This document shows positions 34,161-45,809 of a stretch of DNA of 64,000 bases, piece by piece. The stretch is from Notospermus geniculatus (Eukaryota; Nemertea; Pilidiophora; Heteronemertea; Lineidae), in assembly GCA_002633025.1 (NCBI GenBank), contig NMRB01001152.1, positions 15,657-79,656 of the forward strand, read 5' to 3'. Made by a program: the position numbers and the translations under genes. How positions within the stretch are numbered: the first letter of the stretch is position 1; every line of letters starts with the position of its first letter. The notes beneath the pieces were generated by a model. That model was given only the letters and a program-made list of their open reading frames with translations. It was not told where the DNA came from and did no database searches.

Positions 34161-34825
34161 GTTTCGGAGCGGGTTCACCATTTGCCTCTACATGTAAAAG
34201 GGCAGGGTGGCGTCCGGATCGGAACTGGTGTCGTCTCCGTAGAGCAGGGTGGCATCGGAATCCTCCATATCCGGGTGAACCCTCTGACCACCTGCTTCCG
34301 TGGAATCATTTACCTCAGCATCCTCGCCGGCAGGGGTATTTCCCTTTTGACCTGTCTTCTGTTTCTTCCTCTTTGCTGGACGGTTCTTCAGGATGAAGCG
34401 AGGAGCCATTGGTCTGGCCCAATAACTGGTGCCGCTCCCGGTCAGCCAAATTAGAAGGGAGGAGTCATGACAGAGCTTCAGACGATCATGATGGACCACA
34501 CTCACCTTTTTCTGCTTCAGTTACCCATAAAGTGGGTGCTTAGTGGCCCCCCACCCTAGATAGGGGCCACAAAAGGCGGGCCGTTCGCATCTGACCAACC
34601 TTGGTTGAAGAGTCCCGTTTGTAGATCTGCCACTCTGAACCTCCTTTAGGACCTTATATCAATCCCTCTTTTGACTTCTCTAGCTGGTCTGGAGCCGCTC
34701 ATGTGCCTTCGCGAGCACTGACGTGATCCTTTGCACCCATTCGACCGGTCCTTGAGAGACTTGCATAGGGTACCCCAACCATCAGGTCTGCCGGTTGAAG
34801 CACTTCCCTTATTCACATCAGCATG

Positions 34826-35096
34826 TGGTGGAAAATATTTACCACCGAGGTGGAAAATATTTATCACCGAGGTGGAAAATATTTACCACCGAGGTGGAAA
34901 ATATTTATCACCGAGGTGGAAAATATTTATCACCGAGGTGGAAAATATTTACCACCGTGGTGGAAAATAATTACCACCGAGGTGGAAGATAATTATCACC
35001 GCGGTGGAAAATAATTACCACCGAGGTGGAAAATATTTACCACCGAGGTGGAAAATAATTCCCACCGAGGTGGAAAATAATTATCACCGCGGTGGA
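34826..35096. repeat. 22-bp array of CCACCGAGGTGG palindromes
   Basis: About 12 units of ACCGAGGTGGAAAATATTTA plus two bases. Each unit contains a palindrome, so the array can fold in many registers. It appears as three overlapping false frames because 22 is not a multiple of three. A shorter copy (about nine units) is at 39,198-39,404. Confidence 0.9.
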
Positions 35097-35582
35097 AATT
35101 CAGAAAGAAAAAATAAATAAAATAAAATAAAATATATGCATGACACTTGTTCTTCCAGCAGGGCTGGAGGTCGCCGAAGACAAATCACGAACGAAATGGG
35201 CGCCATTTCGGGTGACGTTGATTTGGTTTGGGTGTGCAGATAGAGACCTGTGTCGACGGTAAGTCAATATTTCACTTCACAATCAAGAGGGTTATCCCAT
35301 AATCGGCCTACCCGGAGGGCAAATCAGAGCTTTTCTGTAGGACTCGACGTTTTCATCCACTTCGAGAAAATGTTAAGGCGACAAGGCCTGTTATCGTTCC
35401 CACAAAGTCATCTGAGGCGGCCTTGTGTGTGTACTTTTTATTGGCCCGTATTCTACAGGGTGGGCCAGAGAAAGTGTCCCTCGAACAATAGGGAAACAAT
35501 AGAAATGCTATTTTTCGAGGGACACTTTCTCTGGCCCACCCTGTTAGAAGCCTCCTCGACTCTAGGGTCCACTATTTAAAGC

Positions 35583-35970
35583 TGAACTTAAAGCGAATGG
35601 CTCGCGGGGTTTGTTGTGGCGCCATGACAGTTGGTCATCGATATCAAGCACCATTTTGAGAAAAAGGCAAAAGAAGGATTTTAGTTTAATGGGAAATGCA
35701 TTAGACAGCCAAACTTCGGAGGCGCATTCTGCAAAATCTGCCGCTTCAAAATCAATGAGAATAGTACAGAATGTACATCTTGACTTACTGAATTTGAAAA
35801 CGTCATTAACCCATTTTAACAAATTTTTAATGTAACCTCGTCCCCAGTGTTTACATTCGCATATTTGCACAGGTATTGCATATGGCTGGAGCACGGCTTT
35901 CCCTGGAGGCTAGATTCACTCTCTATGGAAGGTACCACTAAAAATGTAAACAAACCCCGCGAGCCATTCG
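35583..35970. mobile_element. Fold-back element (AATGGCTCGCGGGGTTTGTT ends)
   Basis: Ends AATGGCTCGCGGGGTTTGTT and AACAAACCCCGCGAGCCATT are reverse complements. It is inserted in a repeat that is continuous in the other 4.4-kb copy (39,890 region), so that copy is an empty site. An inverted relative is at 41,010-41,395. Confidence 0.75.
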
Positions 35971-36250
35971 CTTTAATAGATATAAACCCCAAGCGGCAGA
36001 GGTAGAAATTACGAACAGCCACAAGGCACTTCCAAACTACCTCTGAAAAGGATACACCCTCTCGGACGGTCACAGTTGGTTTCACTTGTCACCACGCTCT
36101 TGAACAGTACAGATCTCAGCACAGCTGCTAACTGAGAAAAAACGAAAAATAATATGTGATGGCACCGAGATTCGAACCCACAATCGTCTGATCGATTCGC
36201 CAACCTCTTTCTGTACGCGCCACGAAGACTGCTTGCTTGCATGACGACAA
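35970..36250 (-). repeat. tRNA-derived SINE (family A)
   Basis: The minus strand has a tRNA-like head with a GGGTTCGAATCTCGGTG box B and a GTGGCGCGTACAG box A-like stretch, then a unique tail ending in TATATCTATTAA. Other copies are at 549-850, 39,887-40,180 and 40,240-40,502. Confidence 0.65.
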
Positions 36251-36704
36251 TAGGAGCTGTCAGCGAGTTGACCACTAGGTGTCACTAGGGCCCAATTCAA
36301 TGCATCTAGCGGACCCAGTCATTATCGATCGAGCAGCGATCATAATAGATTTCCTGTACATTTGGTCCGCTAAGACTGTGCTGCCATCTGTTAGCAATAT
36401 GCGCGGCTGACTGCTCCTATTCCGATCGCTTTATTTGCTCATCAGTCGACCCGCAAAGGTATGAACAGCGCCACGACGTGTCAGCCGCGGTATTTGGCGG
36501 TACTAACTGCTAAATAACTGAACGAAAGCGAGGCAGTGAAGTAGGCGTAGCAGACGCTATAAAACAATCACTAATTACGCACGATTAGTCAGACGTCTGA
36601 AGGTGGCGTGATGTTTACATGTTGATGGATGTTTCTCTACGAAAGTTGCCGAAAATTTCATCGAAATCGGTTCAGTTTTAGCCGAGTTNCATGCAAGCCA
36701 TTTT

Positions 36705-39700
36705 GTGATGGTGGGCAAACCTTGGGTCAGTTGGCTGTCATAGCATGTTGTCTCTAACAAAAGAAATGAGAATGATGAGGCAGGTGGCCGAATCATCTTC
36801 TGCTGTTTACAACCTCATCTCTTTCTCCTCCCTCGTCCTTGGAACCCTTACAGACACCCCACAGTTTGACCCTCCCGAGAAGAAACAGTCTACAAATTCT
36901 TACCCTGGAGAAGGACCACCGCAACCAAAATTGCCAGCAAGTGGAAGGAAATCATGATGGCCGAATAAACTGAAGAGGGATTCAATACAATGGATGTCTT
37001 TCTTTGCTCTTTGATTGGAAGATCATATCAACTCACTGAAAAACACATTCAAAAATCACTCTTTCTGTGTATGTTTACGTGAAATGAGACATTGGCTGGG
37101 AAGGCTTGAAGGAAAGAAAAGGATAACCAGGCGAAAAGTGGAGGAACGAACAACAATAGAATAGGAAATTCGGGATAAAAGCCGAATTGAGAAGAAGGAA
37201 TGGGGCTTCGGGATTTATGTACACGTCTTGAACAAGAAGAGAAAAAACTTGCTCTGATGATGGAAAAATGTGTAAGAATGATATTCCCTACTCGTGGCAC
37301 AAAAATAACTGAAAGAAATTCTGTTTTTCAGATTTGAAGACAAAGAAGAGAATTCTGAAATCTTACCTTGGTCAGACAGCACAGAAACTTTCTCTCCTGG
37401 TAAGTCCGTGCAAGTGAGGAGGCCTCGGCCTGGGATGGGGTTATATCTTCACCAGTTAGTTAGAAGCCAATTCTGTGGACGCGTGGGTGATCGATCCAGC
37501 TACCACTTTATTGTTGCAGCAACTGTGGCCATTGTAACTACAGCTGTGTAAAAACATTCCGTTTGCTCATTAATTTATTTCCTCACCAAGTGTTAGACCA
37601 TAATTGGCTTCTTTGCTTCATGATCTAATTTATTGAAACACCTACGAAGTAAAATACAAAGTAATTAACAAGCCTGGTGTAGAGAAGTTAAAGAAGCTGT
37701 TTAAACCTATAACCTCTCCTGGCTTGTGTTGGTCTAATAAACGTCAGAACATCTGCATCCTACAATGTTATTTAAGATAAAATCAATTACAAATATTACT
37801 TTATTTTCAAATTTTAATTGGTTGAAAATTTAAAGGAGCCCGGTATTGCCACTTTGTCTCGACAGCCGGCGCCACCATCGCCGTGCGCGCCACTCTCCAA
37901 CCCCAGGGACTCACTACATGTACTTTGTCGGCGAATGGACCTGATGTACTACCATTTTGTAATGGGTGTTTTTAGTTTGTATTGCTGCCGCTAGATGGCT
38001 CTCCCTACGTCGACAGTCCAAATACAGCAGAGATCACATACCGTGCTCCTTTAATACAGGTCCTGCAGACAGATGATTTTTTCTTTTCGTTCAATTTCAA
38101 AACAGGTGAATTACATGTATTACAAGCTATTCATAAATCTTTTTAAAAATATCTATTTAAAACTAATTGTGGCAGAAAAATTACGACCGAATATTGCGAC
38201 AACGGCCGCCGATCTGTTAGTGTTATTGGAGAACAAAGTCACAGAACATAAAGGGTGTCCTAACAGGCCTCCTCCTGTCAGAATGGACCGCTGGCCCAGT
38301 CGATCGTGACTTCTGGGACTGGGCCAGATGTGAAGGGAAAGAATGTCCTAGGAAAAACTGCCCTGGTAACAAAAGATCCTTTTGCTACATTCTAATCTCT
38401 GGTGATTGGTTTCTATATACCCATGCCGCTTATTCCGTCATTCAACAATAGAAATGGATGCTTTTTACAGGGGGACACTCTTTACTGCTACACCGGTTTC
38501 GGAGCGGGTTCACCATTTGCCTCTACTGGTTCGGAATCTGTGTCCCTGCATGTCTCCCTCTAAATCGTCCCCATGTAAAAGGGCAGGGTGGCGTCCGGAT
38601 CGGAACTGGTGTCGTCTCCGTAGAGCAGGGTGGCATCGGAATCCTCCATATCCGGGTGAACCCTCTGACCACCTGCTTCCGTGGAATCATTTACCTCAGC
38701 ATCCTCGCCGGCAGAGGCATTTGGCCTGTCTTCTGTTTCTTCCTCTTTGCTCGACGGTTCTTCAGGATGAAGCGAGGAGCCATTGGTCTGGCCCAATAAC
38801 TGGTGCCGCTCCCGGTCAGCCAAATTAGAAGGGAGGAGTCATGACAGAGCTTCAGACGATCATGATGGACCACACTCACCTTTTTCTGCTTCATTTACCC
38901 ATAAAGTGGGTGCTTAGTGGCCCCACCCTAGATAGGGGCCACAAAGGCGGGCCGTTCGCATCTGACCAACCTTGGTTGACGAGTCCCGTTTGTAGATCTC
39001 CCCCTCTGAACCTCCTTTAGGACCTTATATCAATCCCTCTTTCTGACTTCTCTGGCTGGTCTGGAGCAGCTCATGTGGCTTTGCGAGCGCTGACGTGATC
39101 AGCTGCACCCACTCGACCGGTCCTTGAGGGACTTGCATAGGGTACCCCAACCATCAGGTCTGCCGGTTGAAGCACTTCCCTTATTCACATCAGCATGTGG
39201 TGGAAAATATTTACCACCGAGGTGGAAAATATTTATCACCGAGGTGGAAAATATTTACCACCGAGGTGGAAAATATTTATCACCGAGGTGGAAAATATTT
39301 ACCACCGCGGTGGAAAATATTTACCACCGAGGTGGAAAATATTTACCACCGAGGTGGAAAATAATTCCCACCGAGGTTGAAAATAATTATCACCGCGGTG
39401 GAAATTCAGAAAGAAAAAATAAATAAAATAAAATAAAATATATGCATGACACTTGTTCTTCCAGCAGGGCCGGAGGTCGCCGAAGACAAATCACGAACGA
39501 AATGGGCGCCATTTCGGGTGACGTTGATTTGGTTTGGGTGTGCAGATAGAGACCTGTGTCGACGGTAAGTCAATATTTCACTTCACAATCAAGAGGGTTA
39601 CTAGTATCCCATAATCGGCCTACCCGGAGGGCAAATCAGAGCTTTTTTGTAGGACTCGACGTTTTCATCCACTTCGAGAAAATGTTAAGGCGACAAGGCC

Positions 39701-40180
39701 TGTTATCGTTCCCACAAAGTCATCTGAGGCGGCCTTGTGTGTGTACTTTTTATTGGCCCGTATTCTTCAGGGTGGGCCAGAGAAAGTGTCCCTCGAACAA
39801 TAGGGAAATAATAGAAATGTTATTTTTCGAGGGACACTTTCTCTGGCCCACCCTGGTAGAAGCCTCCCCGACTCTAGGGTCCACTTTAAAGCTGAACTTA
39901 ATAGATATAAACCCCAAGCGGCAGAGGTAGAAATTACGAACAGCCACAAGGCACTTCCAAACTACCTCTTAAAACGATACACCCTCTCGGACGGTCACAG
40001 TTGGTTTCACTTGCCACCACGCTCTTGAACAGTAAAGACCTCAGCACAGCTGCCAAATGAGAAACAACGAAAAATAATATGTGATGGCACCGAGATTCGA
40101 ACCCACAATCGTCTGATCGATTCGCCAACCTCTTTCTGTACGCGCCACGAAGACTGCTAGTTGCTTGCATGACGACAATT
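36705..40180. repeat. 4.4-kb tandem duplication, copy 2
   Basis: This is the counterpart of 32,290-36,250. In this copy the minus frame 38,560-38,823 is intact (acidic, SSKEEETEDRPNASAGEDAE), whereas copy 1 has a 7-bp length difference that breaks it. Confidence 0.85.
38560..38823 (-). CDS. Unrecognised acidic frame in duplicated unit
   Basis: The frame is open for 87 codons with composition unlike the surrounding repeats: HPEEPSSKEEETEDRPNASA, then DMEDSDATLLYGDDTSSDPD and PFYMGTI, stop. It has no ATG at its start; it opens at a TTG, with an upstream in-frame stop 18 bp before that, so it could be an exon. DxDATL occurs twice. The plus strand also carries a frame here. The function is unknown. 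Confidence 0.3.
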   Translation of the reverse strand: MADRERHQLLGQTNGSSLHPEEPSSKEEETEDRPNASAGEDAEVNDSTEAGGQRVHPDMEDSDATLLYGDDTSSDPDATLPFYMGTI

Positions 40181-40502
40181 CCGATCGCTTTATTTCCTCA
40201 TGGAGATCTTCAAAACCACAGCGCCTTTATTGTAGATCGGCGCCGTTGCATGCAAGCAGTCTTCGTGGCGCCTACAGAAAGAGGTTGGCGAATCGGTCAG
40301 AGGGTTGTGGGTTCGAATCTCGGTGCCATCACAGATTATTTTTCGTTTTTTCTCATTTGGCAGCTCTGCTGAGATCTTTACTGTTCAAGAGCGTGGTGGC
40401 AAGTGAAACCAACTGTGACCGTCCGAGTGGAAGTGCCTTGTGGCTGTTCGTAATTTCTACCTCTGCCGCTTGGGGTTTATATCTATTAAGTTCAGCTTTA
40501 AG
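39887..40502. repeat. Head-to-head pair of tRNA-derived SINEs
   Basis: A minus-strand copy (39,887-40,180) and a plus-strand copy (40,240-40,502) face each other, making an inverted repeat of about 280-bp arms. Both keep the box B GGTTCGAAT(C). Confidence 0.75.
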
Positions 40503-40621
40503 CTTAAATTGTATTCTGCCCTGCAAACAATAGGAAACCTTAGAGTTGAGGAAGCTTCTAGAATACGGCCCTATGAATCCGCTAATATACGAAAAACAGG
40601 GTATATATTCTGATGAGATGC

Positions 40622-40711
40622 TTTATTGAGCGATATACATGTACACTCAACGGAACACTGGAATTACGTCAGGACAGCAGAAATCAAGGAAATCACGGCA
40701 CTTCAGGTCAG
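40622..40711 (-). CDS. Possible terminal exon with poly(A) signal (gene model III)
   Basis: After a TTTTTTTCCAG acceptor the phase-1 frame reads DLKCRDFLDFCCPDVIPVFR and stops at 40,647. AATAAA follows at 40,622-40,627 in the context GATGCTTTATTGAGCGATA on the plus strand, matching the 3' UTR of the FN2-ending genes. The C-terminus differs from FN2. It could end the gene carrying the PAN exon at 45575. The evidence is limited to splice phase and UTR similarity. Confidence 0.4.
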
Positions 40712-40719
40712 CTGGAAAA

Positions 40720-42900
40720 AAAGGGAAAAGTCCTTTTTACACGGCCTTTATACACGGTGCTTGTTCGAGGAAACCTACCCTCCTCGAGTGGGTTCGGTTC
40801 AGTATGGATTGATCGCTTTTACACGGNTGCAGGTTGCAGCAACTTGCAACTTGGTGCAACCTAGTGTAAACCGCCCTTTATACGTAGCCACCCAAGGCCG
40901 AACAAACGGTTACATGTGCGCCTGCCCCAAGGCGTGGACCCTGCGCCCCCAAGGTCTCGGAGTACCCAAACTGAGAATAACTTCCTGAGCACCCATGCTC
41001 AGAAACTTGAATGGCTCGCGGGGTTTGTTTTGATTTTTGATGGTACCTCCCATAGAGAGTGAACCTAGTCTCCAGGCAAAGCCGTGCTCCAGTCATAGGC
41101 AAAACCTGTGCAAATATGCGAACGTGCACCTGGGGACGAGGTTCCATTAAAAAATTGTTAAAATGGGTTAATGACAGTTTCAAATTCAGTCGGTCAAAAT
41201 GTACATTTTGAACTATTCACATTGATTTCGAAGCGGTAGATTTTGCAGAATACGCCTCCGAAGTTTGGCTGTCTAATGCATTTCCCATTAAACTAAAATC
41301 CTTCTTTCGCCTTTTCCTCAAAACGGCGCTTAATTTGAGGACATGTCAACAAACAGCGAACTGTCAACAAACCCCGCGAGCCATTCGCTTTAAAGGGACT
41401 CTAGAGGGAACTCACGGATACCACGGATATTCGTCAGTTCAATATCTCAATCATAGGTGGCAGGTCGCAATAATAGTTTATCAATTTGTCGATAGATGGC
41501 GCGAATATGAAAGTATAAGTACGCATGCGCAGGTCAAGGCAGAATCGCATACTGCGCACAATCGGTATCAACTTCCGCTGCGCTGGTGATACCATTGCCA
41601 CCAAATGGCCGCATCACCAACTTTCCGTTTGCCAGGATTTTTGGCATTTGTATTCAGGCACAAACTTACAAAATTTAATTATACCTTTCATACTCTTAAA
41701 TGTTGCAACAATTACAAAAACATAATGTTACTGTGAAATAAACGATGATAAGATAGTAGTTGTTGATATTTTCATACGCACTATTTTTCTTGCTGCGGAA
41801 GGATAGTAAGTAATCCGGCGTTTGGTGGCAGAGATTGTAAGCGCCAGCGTGAAGACAATCGATGCCTGGAGATAGGCAGAATCGCGGGAAATTCTATAAA
41901 TAGCGCTGGGGAATACATGATCACGTCAGCCATGGAATTCCGAGCGTTAAAAATAGACAAGTTATGAGGAGCTCAGAAAAGGTCAATCCCAGCAAATCTC
42001 TTAACATTACATAATCAATTGGGAAGTGTGCCAGTACCGTTCTATGGTGTTGCCCAAATTCCCGCCAATAATACCCCTCCAAAAGCGATGTCCCAAATTC
42101 AGTCCTGCTGTCAAGAAAACAAAGAGTCCATGAAAAAACAAAGCTTTATCGTCAAGTTTTCCCCGAGAACTCGGTTAATGAAATGTACAGTATGCTTCTG
42201 ATTCGACGGGCGCTACAATAATATACACATCTTCAAATGCACAAATCTGAGCTTTTTATATTTCCATTAGTCCATTTCTCTCAAACCCCTGACTACATGT
42301 CTGTATAATCTATTTGGCACTCAGAATTTCATATTCGTTAGACTTTCCCTATGCTCGAAGCATTGAGAATACAGAATACAGATTTGTTTATTGTCGGACT
42401 AGATAAAAGTACAACATTTGCCGATAAAGCTATTACACCGACATAGGAAAAAAGTCAACACCGACACAGAAAAGTCAACTTCAGCTTTCCTTTGGCTCAA
42501 GTCCCACCCCAACATAATGTTTATTACCTAGGTAAGAATTCGTACTCCGTTTTCCGAAGTACGAATTATTACCTAGGTCAGAATTAAATACTACCATGGT
42601 AGTAAATAATTATTACCTAGGTAAGAATTAAATACTACCATGGTAGTAAATAATTATTACCTAGGTAAGAATTATTTACTACCATGGTAGAAAATATTTA
42701 CTAGCATGGTAGTAAATAATTACAGCATGGTGGATTTATGGCAGGGACGGCTTGCGATAGCCAGTGTGGTCGGCGAGCGACGTCGCTAGCGATGGTCTCG
42801 TCGGCAGTCGCCTTGATTTTGTCGCTCGTGTGCGCCATGCTTTAAGGAATAGGAGCAGTCAGCCGCGCGTATTGCCAAAAGAAGGCAGCACAGTTCTAGC
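40720..42900. other. Repeat-rich stretch, no gene recognised
   Basis: It contains the inverted relative of the 35.6-kb fold-back (41,010-41,395) and an array of CCTAGG/CCATGG palindromes at 42,530-42,725. Unclassified AT-rich sequence fills the rest. Short frames lack splice or domain support. Confidence 0.5.
42530..42725. repeat. Array of TTACCTAGGTAA and TACTACCATGGTAGTA palindromes
   Basis: The two palindromes alternate about four times, separated by AATTAAA or AATAAT. Each half-site is a perfect dyad. Confidence 0.85.
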
Positions 42901-42925
42901 GGACTAATACACAGGCAAAATGACG

Positions 42926-43694
42926 TACACCCTTAGTCAAAAGTAAATAGACAGCTACTAAATTCAATATTTTCTAATATAGCAGCGAGGCACAATTTTT
43001 CTTTTTATTTCCATTGATAACAATTGCTTTGGCACCTTCTTACACCAAAATTATCTTGCTATCCTTTGAACTGATTTTTTGGTGAAAGTTTGAATTTTCA
43101 TCAAAAAAAGTGATTTTTCATTCGGGATTTGTTGGTGATCGCACCTATGCCATCTTAAAGCACATTTGTTTCTGAGTAGAATCTAGCTTTCGGATCCCAT
43201 GGATCTGTAGGGGGAACAAAGTTACAGAGGGACTTTTGCAGTGATTTTGTTCGGTTAGCCAAGTTCGATCTTCCACGTGCTCTTCCGTATTTCATACCGA
43301 CCAAGTGTTGAATATTCAGCAGTTCTCCGTCACGAAGCACACGCTCGGGGCAAACCACATTGATTGCGTTGCATCATTATTATTGATTGTATTGTGCACT
43401 ATAGTTTAGTTTTGAACGGGCAAACATCAAAATATCATTGTGTCTGGAAACAGTAGAGCTGTAAAATGCTCAGGTTCTCGATTTTGCGAAGGCGATAATA
43501 AAAAACCTCATTTTTTGACTAAATTTCAATCTTTCACCAAAAAGTCACTAAACTGTATACCTGGGTCATTTCGGTGGAAAGAGGTGCTGAAGCAGTTGTT
43601 ATGAGCGAGTATAAAAACAAAAAATGCGTTTCATTAATATTTAAAAAAATATTGAATTTAGTAGCTGTCTATTTACTTTTGACTAAGGGTGTAC
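42926..43694. mobile_element. ~770-bp element with ACACCCTTAGTCAAAA ends
   Basis: Inverted ends TACACCCTTAGTCAAAAGTA and reverse complement extend inward for about 200 bp, with a centre of about 400 bp. A larger relative is at 56,819-57,852. No transposase was recognised. Confidence 0.7.
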
Positions 43695-43983
43695 ATACGG
43701 CGGACGTACAGCAATTTTTATATCCGCCGTATGTACAATGGATCATCCTCTGGACGTCCGGTGTACGTATGGCTTACGTACGGAAAAATATGTCCGCCGA
43801 GTATATGTATATGCCGTACTTATGGCATACGTACATCATACGCTACATATCCCGCGCACATACGACGACGTACATACATGTACAAATTGAATCTAGCTAC
43901 TTTTATATACGGTATATATACGCAACCAGGACTGGCGGACGTATGTCGTATATACGTCATACGTCCGCCAGATGTACGTCAAT

Positions 43984-44115
43984 AGGGACTTTCAGCGAGG
44001 CTCCGTATCGTTCATCCGTGTCACATATGACGTATCGAGCTAATGCATTTCCTATTAAAGTCATACGTCATACGTGATATGGATAGATGATACGTAGCCT
44101 TGCTGAAAGTCCCTA
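43984..44115. mobile_element. Fold-back MITE (TAGGGACTTTCAGCGAGGCT ends)
   Basis: The arms pair as TAGGGACTTTCAGC/GCTGAAAGTCCCTA around a centre rich in CATACGTCATACG. Confidence 0.65.
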
Positions 44116-44396
44116 TTTTCCCTGTGTACAAAAGAAAATTATGTTGTTTAATGCTCAGTCAGGAATGAATGTGTAAGGACACATTTTGATGATGGGGACG
44201 TGATAGTCTACATGTACTTAACGTGTGCAAGTGACTCAGTCAGATCTGTTGCGACCTAGGCGGACCGTACAGAAAGTGCTCCCGGCGGCTAGTCGACATA
44301 AGAGTGCTGAAATGTTTTCTGGGCACTGTCCTATTAAGTTTTCCAGTTGAACAGGAGATGCTTTGTCAAAATTGAATAGTTACTGACTCAACTTAC

Positions 44397-44409
44397 TTTG
44401 GACAATGTT
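44397..44409 (-). CDS. 13-nt variant of the microexon (frame-disrupting)
   Basis: The exon AACATTGTCCAAA lies between TTTTCAG and GTAAGT. It is one base longer than all other members because the donor shifted within CCAAAGTAAG, so it would change the frame after the PAN exon at 45575. Either this copy is dead, or splicing differs from the simple reading. Confidence 0.45.
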
Positions 44410-44553
44410 CTGAAAATACAAGGGTTGAAATTCTTGTTAGTGCACGTCTGATATACGTGAGACAAAGGACATAACGGATTGACGAACTCGTTTTCATCAA
44501 CATGAGTTTTCTACGGACATCCCGAACCCTTTTTAGTGTTTGGAATATCATGA

Positions 44554-44702
44554 TAGGGAGGTTTAAAAATCAAACGATAAACGTAAACTTTACGACAACT
44601 TATTTTTCATACTACATATTAACCAGATTTTATATTGCATTATTGGTACAAAAATAACGTTGTCGTTAACGTTTACATCGTTTGCATTCTAAACCTCCCT
44701 AT
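44554..44702. mobile_element. Fold-back MITE (TAGGGAGGTTT ends, GTTAACG centre)
   Basis: Ends TAGGGAGGTTTAAAAATCAA and reverse complement flank AAACGTTAACGACAACG arms. Further copies are at 50,084-50,245 and 61,873-62,025. Confidence 0.75.
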
Positions 44703-45574
44703 CGACGAGATAGAAACATGAGCACCTGTCACCGCTGAGGTGTCGGGTTCGATCCCGAATGGGGATCCTAGCTCAATAGAGGGCAGCACAACCGGTCCTA
44801 TTGGACGCCTTTTGTTGGGAAATTGATCAGAACCGGGATGTCAGTTTCATTTCAATAGTTTTAACCACTAGTGACACCTATTGAAAAAGTCCGCTGGGGT
44901 CCCCACTGGACACATTCTCCGTGTATCATACGCACGCCAGTCACCTACGGTTATTTATACTCGAGAGGTTAAGAAATCGCCCCGTTAACGGTAAACTAAC
45001 GCTAACGTTATTTTTTACATTGCAAATGTACGTCAGAAATAGCGTTAGCGTTAGTGTTATCGTTAACGGAGCGGTTTCTTAACCTCTCGACTTATGGGTC
45101 GCGCTGTACGTTGCTTAAAGTTGAACTGCATGAAGAAAAACTGGAGATTATGATTCCAGCTTTGAAGAAGAACTACATGTACCACGTCCATACAAACAAC
45201 CATAAGGTCGGGTTCACATATAGCTACACCTACACGGACACGGCTTGAACAAAGGTTTCATGGTCATGAAGCCTTCGTGAAGCCGTTTTCGCCGGTGTAG
45301 CAGTAAAAAGTGTCCCCCTGTAAAAAGTGTCCACTTCTATTGTTGAATGACGGAATAAGCGGCATGCGTATAGAAACCAATTGTCAGAGATTAGAATGTA
45401 ACAATAAGATCTTTTGTTCCCCGGACAGTTTTCCCTAGGACATTCTTTCCCTTCACACCTGCATACATGTACTTCGAAGGGTGTTCTGTAGACCACCACA
45501 CAGCGGCGCTGTGGTGTTTATGCAGTTCCCTCAGCATTCCCTCAGCTTGCCTGGAAATTAAAGCGCACACTTAC

Positions 45575-45787
45575 TTGTATACGCAGTATAAGCAGACGTT
45601 GGTATTTTCCGTGAACAAGACCTGAACAGAACACAGATACCATGGCCTGGCGTCGTGAGTGAGAAAGCCTTGCAGTCCACACGATCACTGCAACTACCAC
45701 GGCAGGCATCCTTCGACTTAGCATAATTCGACAAAAGTATATAACGTTTTCCGCAAAGATAGTTTCCAATATAGGTGTATGAACATG
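45575..45787 (-). CDS. Divergent PAN/apple-domain exon
   Basis: This 213-nt exon (71 codons, phase 1-1) has a TTTTTCAG acceptor and a GTAAGTG donor. It encodes CSYTYIGNYLCGKRYILLSN, DACRGSCSDRVDCKAFSLT, ICVLFRSCSRKIP and ends AYTAYT. The seven cysteines align with the other PAN exons although few other residues are kept (DCKAF, CSRK). It is the most diverged PAN member in the window. The next microexon is the 13-nt one at 44397. Confidence 0.75.
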
Positions 45788-45809
45788 CTGAAAAATGAAT
45801 GCGTAGATT

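Larger units (their letters stand above)
32290..36250. repeat. 4.4-kb tandem duplication, copy 1
   Basis: This block and 36,705-40,180 match over almost their whole length. They share the PPQFDPPEKKQS frame, the exon-like GGTCAGACAGCAC block, the RCEGKECPRKNC frame, the GGTGGAAAATATTTA array, the GGTGGGCCAGAGAAAGTGTC hairpin and a tRNA-SINE. Differences are small indels and one extra inserted segment near 35,580-35,965. Confidence 0.85.

Noticed and set aside
34073-34454. Overlapping plus-strand frames in the 4.4-kb unit
   Set aside because: Only the first part (Cys-rich segment) is kept among distant copies; the rest is open in several frames and not conserved outside the duplication.
43574-44077. 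167-codon plus-strand frame
   Set aside because: It runs through fold-back elements and CATACGTACATACG-rich sequence; composition and repeats explain the open frame.
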